A stretch of 64,000 nt of DNA, from assembly GCF_015245355.1 (NCBI RefSeq), contig NZ_CP063311.1, positions 1,511,217-1,575,216 on the forward strand, in the 5' to 3' direction. Under the pieces are notes generated by a model, which saw only the letters and a list, made by a program, of their open reading frames with translations, was not told where the DNA came from and did no database searches. The position numbers and the translations under genes are program-made. This document shows positions 1 to 7,590 of the stretch, in pieces. The stretch's first letter is position 1. Every line of letters starts with the position of its first letter. The stretch is from Anabaenopsis elenkinii CCIBt3563 (GTDB lineage Bacteria > Cyanobacteriota > Cyanobacteriia > Cyanobacteriales > Nostocaceae).

Positions 1-2406
1 GAATTTAGCACCGGAATTAAAGTAGAAAAAACCCCTAACGGTGGTTGGGTATCCCTGGGATTTACCGGTAAATATATGAACGCCACCCTAGACCCCATCC
101 CCCTGGTTGTCAAGCAGTCCATTGCTAACCTAGAATTTGCCCTGATAATAGCGGCTTTTACCAAAGAACCCGCCATTATTGGGCGAGTAGTGGGGACAGG
201 GGAAAACTCCTGGGGAGTGATAGCTGTAGTTACAGGAGCAAAGGATAAAAATGGCCGCACTTTATCTTTATCTTTATATCGTTATTTCTTGACTCCCGGA
301 GCCAATCACCTGCGCTATCTCCTAGCTTGGTGGGAAAGTCAGGGAAAACCCACATTTAACCCCTTTGATAGTAAAAATATAGGTCAATATGCAGAGTTTG
401 ACCCAGCCTCGGCTCATCCATCTGACTATGACCCCACAGCCAATAATCTAGAACTAGTACCTACAAAGCCCACATTATTACAACCACAGCAGTATAACTT
501 AACAACTGTCCACACCCTAGCCATTAGGAAATATAATCTAGATCAAACTCAACCTATTTCCTGGGCGTTTAATGTCAAAGCACTGAAAAAACCCCACAGT
601 TTTCAGATTATCCAACCTGCTTTCTTAAGAGCTTATGAGAATTTAGAAAGGGAGATTAGTAAACCACCCCCGTCACCCACAGACGCAATCCCTGACCAGA
701 TACTTGATGAGATTGACCAGATAGTTAATCAGACGCTGAAAACAGAGATTAGTCAACCACCCCCCTCACCCACAGACGCAACCCCTGAGCAGGTATCACC
801 AAAAAAGACTCTTGATAAAGCATCGACTCAAAAAGCCGTTAAAGCCGCCATTCAAAGCTTAATCAATATCTCACAAGTCAAACCCCCAGCTGTAGAGACA
901 ATTATTGACACCTTAGAAAATCAACAACTGAATACACAAGAATGGTACAGCTTATTTGATGCTGAGGGTGCAACCACCGCCATCACTGAAAAAATCTATA
1001 GTTCTCCCTTAGCGCGACTCATGACCCTGCGCGCCATAGTCATCCCAGAAACTTTACCAGAGTTTCTAGGGTGGTTAAATATTCAGCCTGGTAAACAACC
1101 CAGTGAGGCGGAAAAGACCTCTTTACAGTTTCAAGTTGCTATCCGTGGGTATTTCCCCACAGAGAAATTAACAGCGGGAATTAAATTACTTATTCCCTAC
1201 CTGCTTAAAGAGGAAATTTCCCCAGAGTCCATACAGTGGTTATTTCTTAAAGATAGGGTGTGGGCTGTTTGTCGTAGTCAGTTTATGAATGATGTTTACT
1301 ATGATTTAGGATTAATTTATCAACAATCTAAAGCTGATACAAAAAACTTTAATAATTTAAAGTTTCCCCTGGAGATTTGGCAAGAGTTAATTCCCATTGT
1401 TGGTAATCCTCATCAGTCATATTATATCAAGGAATATTCGAGATTAGCCCAATTATTTCACCTATTACCATATTATAAACTATGTGCATACTTTTATCAA
1501 GTTAGTCAGGGATATGTACCTCAAAAAATATTTGAAATAGCTTTTCCCCTAGCTGCGACTATAGAAACCTTTTTAGGTTTAGAAATTCACGGAAAAACTA
1601 GTTTAAGTGAATTTTTTATCAAAATTGTCAGGTTTAAAGTACCAATTGCAGCAGTTTTTAGTTTATTAGTTTTATCTGGGTTTGGCGGTTATTATCTAGC
1701 GGGTGGGTTTTCATCATGGCGAGAAGACATCAAAACCCTAGAAAATGAAACTAAAAATATTGCGGAAACTAAACAAGAGATTAATAAAATTGTTGACAAC
1801 CTCACCAGACAATACCCACAGGAAGAGGTAATCAAAAAACTTAGAACAGAGATGGATTTCAAGGAACTGAATTATAAACTCATTAACCCTCCAGTTAACC
1901 CACCCCATGAAACAGAGATTATTGCTAAACTTGAGTCAGCTATTAATGATATTAGATTATCTCAAAAAATATCTGCTTATCATCAAAAGCTGAACACACC
2001 CAGAAACCCTCAAAAATTTAACCTGTGGTCAAATCAACCTGATATGAGATCAACCTATAAAAGGTTAGAGAATAAGGTATCAGAAGCACTGAAAGCAGAT
2101 GTAATAGAGAAGGCACTTAATCCCTCAAACTTCAAAAAAACCACAGATTCTTTAACGAGTATAATTCGTGAAATAACACCACGGTCACCATTAACTCGAA
2201 GTGTCGAGCAATTATTAATCACTCGGCTTGGGCTTACTGGAAAGATAGAAAACCTACAAAACTTCACGCAACAACAGAAGAAAGATTTAGTAGAAGCTAT
2301 ACATAAGTATCAAATTCAAGAAAAACTACCAGCAGATGGGATTATAGATAAAAGTGGCGAGACATATAACCGATTAAAACAAGATATAGGAAACCAATTT
2401 AGATAG
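1..2406 (+). CDS. Large membrane protein of unknown family, copy A (5' end cut by window)
   Basis: The reading frame is open from base 1. Its first codons match residues 6 onward of the paralogue at 4448, so the true start lies about 15 bases before the window, not at the internal ATG at 76. Order of parts: an N-terminal region of about 200 residues shared with the paralogue, a Pro/Ser/Thr linker with two similar repeats (codons about 217-265), a helical region, one hydrophobic membrane segment at codons about 545-568, a charged coiled coil, and a C-terminal stretch that resembles a peptidoglycan-binding (PG_binding_1) fold. I do not recognise the N-terminal family. One membrane pass followed by a possible wall-binding tail suggests an envelope protein; that is inference. 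Confidence 0.75.
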   Translation, partial: EFSTGIKVEKTPNGGWVSLGFTGKYMNATLDPIPLVVKQSIANLEFALIIAAFTKEPAIIGRVVGTGENSWGVIAVVTGAKDKNGRTLSLSLYRYFLTPGANHLRYLLAWWESQGKPTFNPFDSKNIGQYAEFDPASAHPSDYDPTANNLELVPTKPTLLQPQQYNLTTVHTLAIRKYNLDQTQPISWAFNVKALKKPHSFQIIQPAFLRAYENLEREISKPPPSPTDAIPDQILDEIDQIVNQTLKTEISQPPPSPTDATPEQVSPKKTLDKASTQKAVKAAIQSLINISQVKPPAVETIIDTLENQQLNTQEWYSLFDAEGATTAITEKIYSSPLARLMTLRAIVIPETLPEFLGWLNIQPGKQPSEAEKTSLQFQVAIRGYFPTEKLTAGIKLLIPYLLKEEISPESIQWLFLKDRVWAVCRSQFMNDVYYDLGLIYQQSKADTKNFNNLKFPLEIWQELIPIVGNPHQSYYIKEYSRLAQLFHLLPYYKLCAYFYQVSQGYVPQKIFEIAFPLAATIETFLGLEIHGKTSLSEFFIKIVRFKVPIAAVFSLLVLSGFGGYYLAGGFSSWREDIKTLENETKNIAETKQEINKIVDNLTRQYPQEEVIKKLRTEMDFKELNYKLINPPVNPPHETEIIAKLESAINDIRLSQKISAYHQKLNTPRNPQKFNLWSNQPDMRSTYKRLENKVSEALKADVIEKALNPSNFKKTTDSLTSIIREITPRSPLTRSVEQLLITRLGLTGKIENLQNFTQQQKKDLVEAIHKYQIQEKLPADGIIDKSGETYNRLKQDIGNQFR

Positions 2407-2459
2407 TCAGAATTTCTTTCAAAAATTCTGGGATCTGGAGTGACTCGAAAAGCAATTTA

Positions 2460-2558
2460 GAAAAGGGCGGGCAAGATGCCCACCCCACAAGATTTATAAT
2501 CTTAATGTGTGTACTTTATTTACTTTAAAAATGGTGGAAATACAAATACATAATAATC
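2460..2558 (+). repeat. Duplicated 5' module with GGGCGGGCA/TGCCCACCC hairpin, copy 1
   Basis: About 100 bases nearly identical to 4349-4447, with a diverged relative at about 20537-20612. It begins with an imperfect hairpin (GGGCGGGCA AGA TGCCCACCC, one mismatch) and runs to a gene start. It may carry the promoter or 5' UTR of the large-protein family. The following bases 2630-2730 hold two copies of the TTCGACTACxCTCAGGGAA repeat. Confidence 0.7.
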
Positions 2559-2625
2559 ATGATTCCAATTCACGAATTTAGCACCGGAATTAAAGTAGAA
2601 AGAACCCCTAATGGTGGTTGGGTAT
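2559..2625 (+). pseudogene. 5' remnant of the 4448-type gene
   Basis: An ATG followed by about 22 codons nearly identical to the start of the paralogue at 4448 (MIPIHEFSTGIKVE), after which homology stops inside a TTCGACT-type repeat and a stop follows. The 100 bases upstream are also almost identical to those upstream of 4448. This is a duplicated promoter plus gene start whose body is gone. Confidence 0.8.
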
Positions 2626-2813
2626 TTTTTGTATTCCTTCGACTACACTCAGGGAACTGATTTCGGTGGTTGAGGGAAGTCGAAACCGCGATCGCCCCCT
2701 TGATGTTCCCTTCGACTACGCTCAGGGAACATATTGATGTGGGTCTTTTATTGTATGATTTTATTGTATGATTTTTATGCGACCATAGGTTTGATTCGGA
2801 AGTTAGAGGTTGT

Positions 2814-3788
2814 ATGTCCCCAAGCACCGATTTAATTGGGGGAAGAGGTTCAACGCAGGAGCAAGGGGAAGTGAAGGCAAAAGATGAAGTTGAATCCCCA
2901 TCTGAATTACCCCCCTTAATTCCTGAACAGAGTTCCCTTCCTACGGTCTCAAAACTGAATTACCAGCCACAGTCTAGTGATACGAACATTGAGGCAGATA
3001 AATATTTATTTGCTCGCCTGCGACAACTCTCCCTCAAACAACGTTTAGAAATGTTGGTTGCTCATGAGCGTGGAGTGAAAAAACTGTGCCTTGTAGGAAT
3101 TAAATCCCGACATCGTGGCGCCTCTGTAGAGGAAATTCGTCGTGTTTTTACCCGTGCTGTATTAGCAGAAAAATTTAGGGTTGATTTTCACCCCCAAGGT
3201 AATGATGAAAATATGTGGATTCAGGATTCAATCTCGTTGGCTGGAGAATTACACATAATTTTTGAGTCCACGAATATTCCTTACTATGTAAGTGGTGGTG
3301 TTGCATCTTCGCTGCACGGTGAACCTCGTTCCACTCGTGATCTAGATTTGGTAATTTCAGTCGAATCTGACCAAATCGATGTGTTGGTGGCGACACTTGA
3401 AGGTGCGGGATACTATTGTCCCCCAGGTGCGGTTGAGGGTTTAAAGCAAGGCAGTGAAAGAATGCTGAATATCACCCATACTGAAACTATTGCAAATGCA
3501 GACTTATATATTACTGATGTTTCACCATTTGCAGTGTCTCAGATGGCACGTCGCAGACTCATCGATTTAGAAGGCATACCTGGGTTTTGGGTGGCTTCCC
3601 CAGAAGATACAATTTTACAGAAGTTACGGTGGGGTAGGAGGAGTCAATCGGAAAAACAGTGGCGTGATGTCTTGGGGATACTGAAGTTGCAAGCAGAAAC
3701 TTTGGACTACGCTTACCTTGCACAATGGTCAGAAACCTTGGATTTGATTGATGCTTTGAACCAAGCATTTACTGAAGCAGGTGTGTAA
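2814..3788 (+). CDS. Nucleotidyltransferase-fold protein (AbiEii/MNT-like), 324 aa
   Basis: Residues about 158-185 hold the nucleotidyltransferase signature: a YYVSGGVASSLHG glycine loop, then RSTRDLDLV with the metal-binding Asp pair. Residues about 64-110 form a helical block often seen before such domains in cyanobacteria. The first 55 residues are low-complexity Pro/Glu/Ser. Relatives include AbiEii-type toxins and solitary nucleotidyltransferases. No partner antitoxin gene sits next to it, so a toxin role is not supported by context. The start is the only ATG near the beginning of the frame. It lies between two copies of the large membrane-protein family and just after a TTCGACT-repeat cluster, as if it arrived with that rearrangement. 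Confidence 0.7.
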   Translation: MSPSTDLIGGRGSTQEQGEVKAKDEVESPSELPPLIPEQSSLPTVSKLNYQPQSSDTNIEADKYLFARLRQLSLKQRLEMLVAHERGVKKLCLVGIKSRHRGASVEEIRRVFTRAVLAEKFRVDFHPQGNDENMWIQDSISLAGELHIIFESTNIPYYVSGGVASSLHGEPRSTRDLDLVISVESDQIDVLVATLEGAGYYCPPGAVEGLKQGSERMLNITHTETIANADLYITDVSPFAVSQMARRRLIDLEGIPGFWVASPEDTILQKLRWGRRSQSEKQWRDVLGILKLQAETLDYAYLAQWSETLDLIDALNQAFTEAGV

Positions 3789-3837
3789 TATTTAACCTGG
3801 ATGTCAATAAATGCGATCGCCCCTAAAACCTAGGATT

Positions 3838-3878
3838 GGGTAAAATTAACCCCAATGCGATCGCCTAACCAATTTAAA
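3838..3878. repeat. Dispersed repeat GGGTAAAATTAACCCC..., copy 1
   Basis: A roughly 40-base sequence (GGGTAAAATTAACCCC then AATGCGATCGCC and a TAACCAATTTA tail) that recurs at 6384-6422 and 8853-8892. The GGGT/ACCC ends pair and the middle carries a HIP1 site. Confidence 0.75.
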
Positions 3879-3931
3879 TCCCTGACTTCTCCAAGAAGTC
3901 GGGGATCTGGAGTGACTGGAAAAGCAATTTA

Positions 3932-4345
3932 GAGGATGTTTGGAAAGTATTAAACAGGTAATGTTTATATTAGGGAACAGGGAACAGGGAACACACCGAA
4001 GGATTGGGAAGGATTGGGAAGGATTGGGGAACACACCGAAACAATAAAATCCAGTCCCCTCCTATCCATTACCCGGATCTTTCTTAACATTCGTGAGAGC
4101 GATCGCTCGCAAACCCCCAAACCTTAATCCTCCGTTGATGATTCTCAATAAAATAAGGGTTTTATCAAGAATAATAAGGTACATTTTGTCAAGAGTAGGG
4201 AAATTTTCAAGCGTTGAAACCATTGCCACATAAATGTTTCAAGATTGTTAAGAAAGATGTGAGTAATGAATAGCCTTACAAGGGGAGGGTTAGGGTGGGG
4301 TAAAACAATATTTGATACACTAATCATACCTTATCAAACATCCTC
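3932..4345. mobile_element. 414-bp MITE, complete copy, TTA target duplication
   Basis: The left end reads GAGGATGTTTGGAAAG and the right end, reverse-complemented, GAGGATGTTTGATAAGG. It is flanked by TTA at 3929-3931 and 4346-4348. The same flanks without the element occur at 2443-2475, where CAATTTA runs straight into GAAAAGGGCGGG, so an empty site lies in the same window. There is no convincing ORF inside; it holds GGATTGGGAA and GGGAACA tandem repeats. Inverted ends plus a TNA duplication are typical of IS5-family transposition (established knowledge); the mobilising transposase is not here. Confidence 0.85.
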
Positions 4346-4348
4346 TTA

Positions 4349-4447
4349 GAAAAGGGCGGGCAAGATGCCCACCCCACAAGATTTATAATCTTAATGTGTG
4401 TACTTTATTTACTTTAAAAATGGTGGAAATACAAATACATAATAACC
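4349..4447 (+). repeat. Duplicated 5' module, copy 2 (upstream of 4448 gene)
   Basis: Nearly identical to 2460-2558, including the GGGCGGGCA/TGCCCACCC hairpin and the TTTATTTACTTTAAAAATGG stretch, and ending at the ATG of the gene it probably serves as leader. Confidence 0.7.
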
Positions 4448-6100
4448 ATGATTCCAATTCATGAATTTAGCACCGGAATTAAAGTAGAAAAAAACCCTAA
4501 CGGTGGTTGGGTATCTCTAGAATTTACCGGTAAATATATCAACGCCACCCTAGACCCCATTCCCCCGGTTATAGAGTGTTCCCTTGCTAACCAAGAATTT
4601 GCCACCACAGGAGGAGCTTCCGACGAGCAACCCGCCATTATTGGCCGAGTGGTGGGGACTGGGGAAGAGACTTGGACTGTGATGGCTGTGGTCACACAAG
4701 CAAGGGATGAAGGCGGCTACAAATTTACTTTCTATCGTTATTTTTTCACCCCCGGAGCTAATAACCTGCGCCATCTCCTAGCTTGGTGGGAAAGTCAGGG
4801 AAAACCCACATTTAACCCCTTTGATGGTAAATACATAGGGGAATGTGCATATTTTGACCCAGCTTTGGCTCGTTCATCTGACCTAGACCCCACAGCTAAG
4901 GATCTGGAACTAGTAACTACAAAACCCACATTATTGCAACCACAGCAGTATAACTTAATAACTGTTAATACCCTAGCCATTAAGAAACATAATCTAGATC
5001 AAACTCAACCCATTTCCTGGGCGTTTAATGTAGAAGCACTGGTAAAACCCCACAGTTTTCAGATCATCCAACCCGCTTCCCTAAAAGCCTGTGAGATTTT
5101 GGCAAAACAGATTATTGAAACAGCATCGACTAAAAAAGCCATTAAAGCCGCCATTCAAAGCTTAATCAATATCTCACAAGTTAAACCCCCAGCTGTAAAG
5201 ACAATTATTGACACCTTAGAAAATCAACAACTGAATACACAAGAATGGTACAGCTTATTTGATGCCCAGGGTGCAACCACCGCCATTACTGAAAAAATCT
5301 ATAGCTCTCCCTTAGCGCGACTCATGACCCTGCGCGCCATAGTCATCCCGGAAACTTTACCAGAGTTTCTAGGGTGGTTAAATATTCAGCCTGGTAAACA
5401 ACCCAGTGAATATCACAATACTTCTTTACAGTTTCAAGGTGCGATCGGTGATTATTTTCCCCAAGAGCAACTAGCCAAGGGAATTAAATTACTTTTACCT
5501 AAGTTACTCCAAAAGCACATTTCCCCGGAGTCTATAAATTGGTTACTGGTTAAAGGTAGTGCTTGGGCTGTTTTTCGTCATCGGTTGATTAATGATGTGC
5601 GCTATGATTTGGAATTAATTCATCAACAATCAGATACTGATGCCAAACAATTTGATAATTTGAATTTCCCCCAAAAGATTTGGCAAGAGTTAATTATGTG
5701 TCGGCAATTTGTTATTGATGATTCCTACAAGTTATCTTACTACAAGCCTTTGGCGCAATTATTCGAGTTACTACAAGAATATGATTTATCTGCCTACTTC
5801 TATCAGGTCAGTGATGCTATAGTTTCTAAAAATGTATTTTTAGGGGCTTGTCCTAACCCTAGTAATGAACCATATTCACCCACTATTTTAGGTCTAACTT
5901 TTAAAAGAAAAATTAGCCCAGTAGAGACAATTACAAGATTAGTAAAGTTTAAGATCAATAATGAAATTTTATTACCTGTTTTGGTATTATTAGCATTTAT
6001 TACAGTTGGTTGGTTAAGACGAGAATACGGGATGTTTTTTAATTATAACTTAGAGGATGTTTGGAAAGTATTAAACAACTCAATTAAGCGAATCTTTTGA
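4448..6100 (+). CDS. Large membrane protein of unknown family, copy B (550 aa, C-terminally truncated)
   Basis: Paralogue of the gene at 1-2406. The first about 200 residues and the central helical block align closely, but the Pro/Ser/Thr linker is missing and the protein stops soon after its single membrane segment (about residues 507-525). The coiled coil and peptidoglycan-binding-like tail of copy A are absent. The last 17 codons come from a MITE: from 6053 the DNA is identical to the left end of the element at 3932, and the stop codon TGA abuts another MITE end at 6101. This looks like a gene whose 3' half was lost and whose end was rebuilt from transposon sequence. Function unknown; start ATG at 4448 as in the remnant at 2559. 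Confidence 0.75.
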   Translation: MIPIHEFSTGIKVEKNPNGGWVSLEFTGKYINATLDPIPPVIECSLANQEFATTGGASDEQPAIIGRVVGTGEETWTVMAVVTQARDEGGYKFTFYRYFFTPGANNLRHLLAWWESQGKPTFNPFDGKYIGECAYFDPALARSSDLDPTAKDLELVTTKPTLLQPQQYNLITVNTLAIKKHNLDQTQPISWAFNVEALVKPHSFQIIQPASLKACEILAKQIIETASTKKAIKAAIQSLINISQVKPPAVKTIIDTLENQQLNTQEWYSLFDAQGATTAITEKIYSSPLARLMTLRAIVIPETLPEFLGWLNIQPGKQPSEYHNTSLQFQGAIGDYFPQEQLAKGIKLLLPKLLQKHISPESINWLLVKGSAWAVFRHRLINDVRYDLELIHQQSDTDAKQFDNLNFPQKIWQELIMCRQFVIDDSYKLSYYKPLAQLFELLQEYDLSAYFYQVSDAIVSKNVFLGACPNPSNEPYSPTILGLTFKRKISPVETITRLVKFKINNEILLPVLVLLAFITVGWLRREYGMFFNYNLEDVWKVLNNSIKRIF

Positions 6101-6175
6101 GAGGATGTTTGATAAGTTTTCCACAGGTAATTTTTATCTTAGGGAACAGGGAACACACCGAACAGGTAACAGGGA
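6053..6175. mobile_element. Two nested or adjacent MITE left ends (partial)
   Basis: A MITE end begins at 6053 after TTA (6050-6052) and is in frame with the upstream gene. A second end begins at 6101 directly after TGA (6098-6100) and continues into the AGGTAATTTTTATCTTAGGG interior also seen at 3957 and 39183. No matching right end was found before 6650. The following 6176-6230 is a tandem AGGTAAC array. Confidence 0.65.
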
Positions 6176-6239
6176 ATGAGGAATGGGTAACAGGTAACAG
6201 GTAACAGGTAACAATAGCCTTCTGAGTTTTTAAACTCAC

Positions 6240-6379
6240 TGTAGCTGCAAGATCCCGGACTTTTCACATCATCAGATAAGTGGGAGCAAAGGGCGATCGC
6301 CGCCTATGAAGCCCTGTCAGCAAGACAACGTTTATGGGATGAGGTGATGATGGCAATTGAAGCCTTGAGTTTATTATAA
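6240..6379 (+). pseudogene. Fragment of an unidentified coding sequence
   Basis: One frame reads through about 45 codons (LQDPGLFTSSDKWEQ then RAIAAYEALSARQRLWDEV) to a TAA at 6377-6379 with ordinary protein-like composition, but has no start and is preceded by tandem repeats. It looks like the C-terminal end of a lost gene. I do not recognise the family. Confidence 0.35.
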
Positions 6380-6383
6380 AATT

Positions 6384-6422
6384 GCGTAAAATTAACCCCA
6401 ATGCGATCGCCTTACCAATTTA
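6384..6422. repeat. Dispersed repeat GTAAAATTAACCCC..., copy 2
   Basis: Second copy of the repeat at 3838. It is followed by a short GTTTCACCCCACCCTAACCC block that matches the MITE interior. Confidence 0.65.
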
Positions 6423-6546
6423 GTTTCACCCCACCCTAACCCTCCCCTTATCAGGGGAGGGGACTTGATTTTGTTGCTTCCTCCGTTTCTCTGTTCCCCC
6501 AGGAAAAGACTTTCTGTTACAAACCCTAGTGATGACAGGGTAAAAA

Positions 6547-6575
6547 ACCTATTTTGGGTTAATCCCATACTAGGT
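6547..6575. promoter_or_regulatory. Putative controller-protein operator pair upstream of the R-M controller
   Basis: ACCTATTTTGGGTTA (6547-6561) faces an inverted partner at 6561-6575 whose reverse complement is ACCTAGTATGGGATT, giving a near-palindrome. The first half recurs with one mismatch ahead of the methyltransferase gene (8723-8737, minus strand). A TAAAAT at 6577 could be a -10 box. Controller proteins of this class bind paired inverted boxes; assignment to this protein is inference. Confidence 0.5.
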
Positions 6576-6649
6576 TTTAAAATCTGAGGAAATCTTGATT
6601 TCAAGACTTGAAATTAAGTAAACCGTTGCAGAAAGCAAATTAAATTCAT

Positions 6650-6898
6650 GTGTCTAAATCAGTTTTTACCCAAAGGTATAATCGATTTCGCCAGTTACTG
6701 ATCAAAGCTCGCCAATCCGCCGGGTTGACTCAATCTCAGCTATCGTCAAAGCTTTCCCGTCCACAATCATACGTCTCAAAGTATGAACGTGGTGAACGCC
6801 GTTTGGATCTAATTGAGTTCTTAGAAATAGCGGAAGCCCTTCAGGTTGAACCAGAAACATTTATAAAAACATTGCTGGAAGAAAATGAGGAGAATTAA
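6650..6898 (+). CDS. XRE-family HTH regulator, R-M controller (C protein), 82 aa
   Basis: A small helix-turn-helix protein. Residues about 14-66 carry the XRE signature (ARQSAGLTQSQLSSKL, then SQKYE-like SYVSKYERGERRLDL). Size and position, directly before a type II nuclease gene and with the methyltransferase convergent, are those of a controller protein that times nuclease expression after entry into a new host. The start is GTG at 6650; the ATG two bases earlier is out of frame. Its last codons, GAGGAGAATTAA, also provide the ribosome binding site of the nuclease gene, so the two are probably translationally coupled. Likely binding sites are the inverted boxes at 6547-6575 and 8723-8737. 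Confidence 0.8.
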   Translation: MSKSVFTQRYNRFRQLLIKARQSAGLTQSQLSSKLSRPQSYVSKYERGERRLDLIEFLEIAEALQVEPETFIKTLLEENEEN

Positions 6899-6903
6899 TT
6901 ATT
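6887..6903 (+). promoter_or_regulatory. Ribosome binding site and ATT start of the nuclease
   Basis: GAGGAG at 6887-6892 lies in the last codons of the controller gene. It is spaced 8 bases from ATT at 6901 (5 bases from the in-frame ATT at 6898). This spacing, plus homology of the downstream codons to the BglII N-terminus, decides the start. Confidence 0.6.
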
Positions 6904-7569
6904 ATTATTGAATTTTTAGATTTTAACAATGCTGATCATATTATCAATACACAGTATCAATCTGAATGGAGCGAAATTAGTACTAGTTTGAATAAAATGC
7001 CTTTGCATATCAAGGCTTCTGATCAGGCAAAAATTCAAGGTAAGCCTATTTTTGATCCTGTAGCAAGCAATCAATATATAAAAAATGCATTGGTCAATTT
7101 AGAATGGCATAGTAATATCCCCATTCCCCAAAAATACAAGTTTTTGGGAAAAGACGTTGATTTTGGTAAATCGGGTATTATTTTAGAGAGCCAATTTTCC
7201 AACTATCCATTTCTTTTAAACAATCTATTACGCTCAGAATTGTTCTTTAAAAGCAGTACTGAGTTTGTAGGAACCCCTACAAAGCTATTACTTATTATTA
7301 CAAAAGCTCAAATATTCCCTGCTGCTAACAGTACTTTGTACTACGAACAAGCTGTTAAACAATTAAGTGCTTTAATAGACAATAATGTTTTTGACATACC
7401 AATTAGGCTTATGGGATTATTCGAGCCAACAAATGTAAATATATCAGCCATTTACACTGTATATCAGAGTACAAGACACTCTAGAATTGCTCAGAGCCAA
7501 GTTAATTGTAAATGTCAACTAATTCCGAATAGATATGCAAGTAAGCGTTATAAAATTGAAATAATCTAA
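6901..7569 (+). CDS. Type II restriction endonuclease, BglII family (predicted AGATCT), ATT start
   Basis: The protein aligns along its length with R.BglII as I recall it, including MPLHIKASDQA, FDPVASNQYIK and SQFSNYPFLLNN. With the start at 6901 it is 222 aa, against 223 for BglII. The catalytic triad is present as Asp87, Glu96 and Gln98, with the spacing of BglII Asp84/Glu93/Gln95. No ATG, GTG or TTG lies in frame before TTG at 6988, and starting there would delete 29 conserved residues. The ATT at 6901 aligns with Met1 of BglII and sits 8 bases after GAGGAG (6887-6892). Rare-codon initiation would keep nuclease levels low; a sequencing error in an ATG is the alternative. It follows the controller gene and converges on the methyltransferase. 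Confidence 0.85.
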   Translation: MIIEFLDFNNADHIINTQYQSEWSEISTSLNKMPLHIKASDQAKIQGKPIFDPVASNQYIKNALVNLEWHSNIPIPQKYKFLGKDVDFGKSGIILESQFSNYPFLLNNLLRSELFFKSSTEFVGTPTKLLLIITKAQIFPAANSTLYYEQAVKQLSALIDNNVFDIPIRLMGLFEPTNVNISAIYTVYQSTRHSRIAQSQVNCKCQLIPNRYASKRYKIEII

Positions 7570-7590
7570 CTAAATAATGTAACTAAATCC

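Noticed and set aside
2570..2827. 85-codon minus-strand frame
   Set aside because: Runs antisense through duplicated leader and TTCGACT repeats; no protein-like motif.
6988..6990. TTG as start of the restriction nuclease
   Set aside because: Would drop 29 residues that align with R.BglII, and no ribosome site precedes it.
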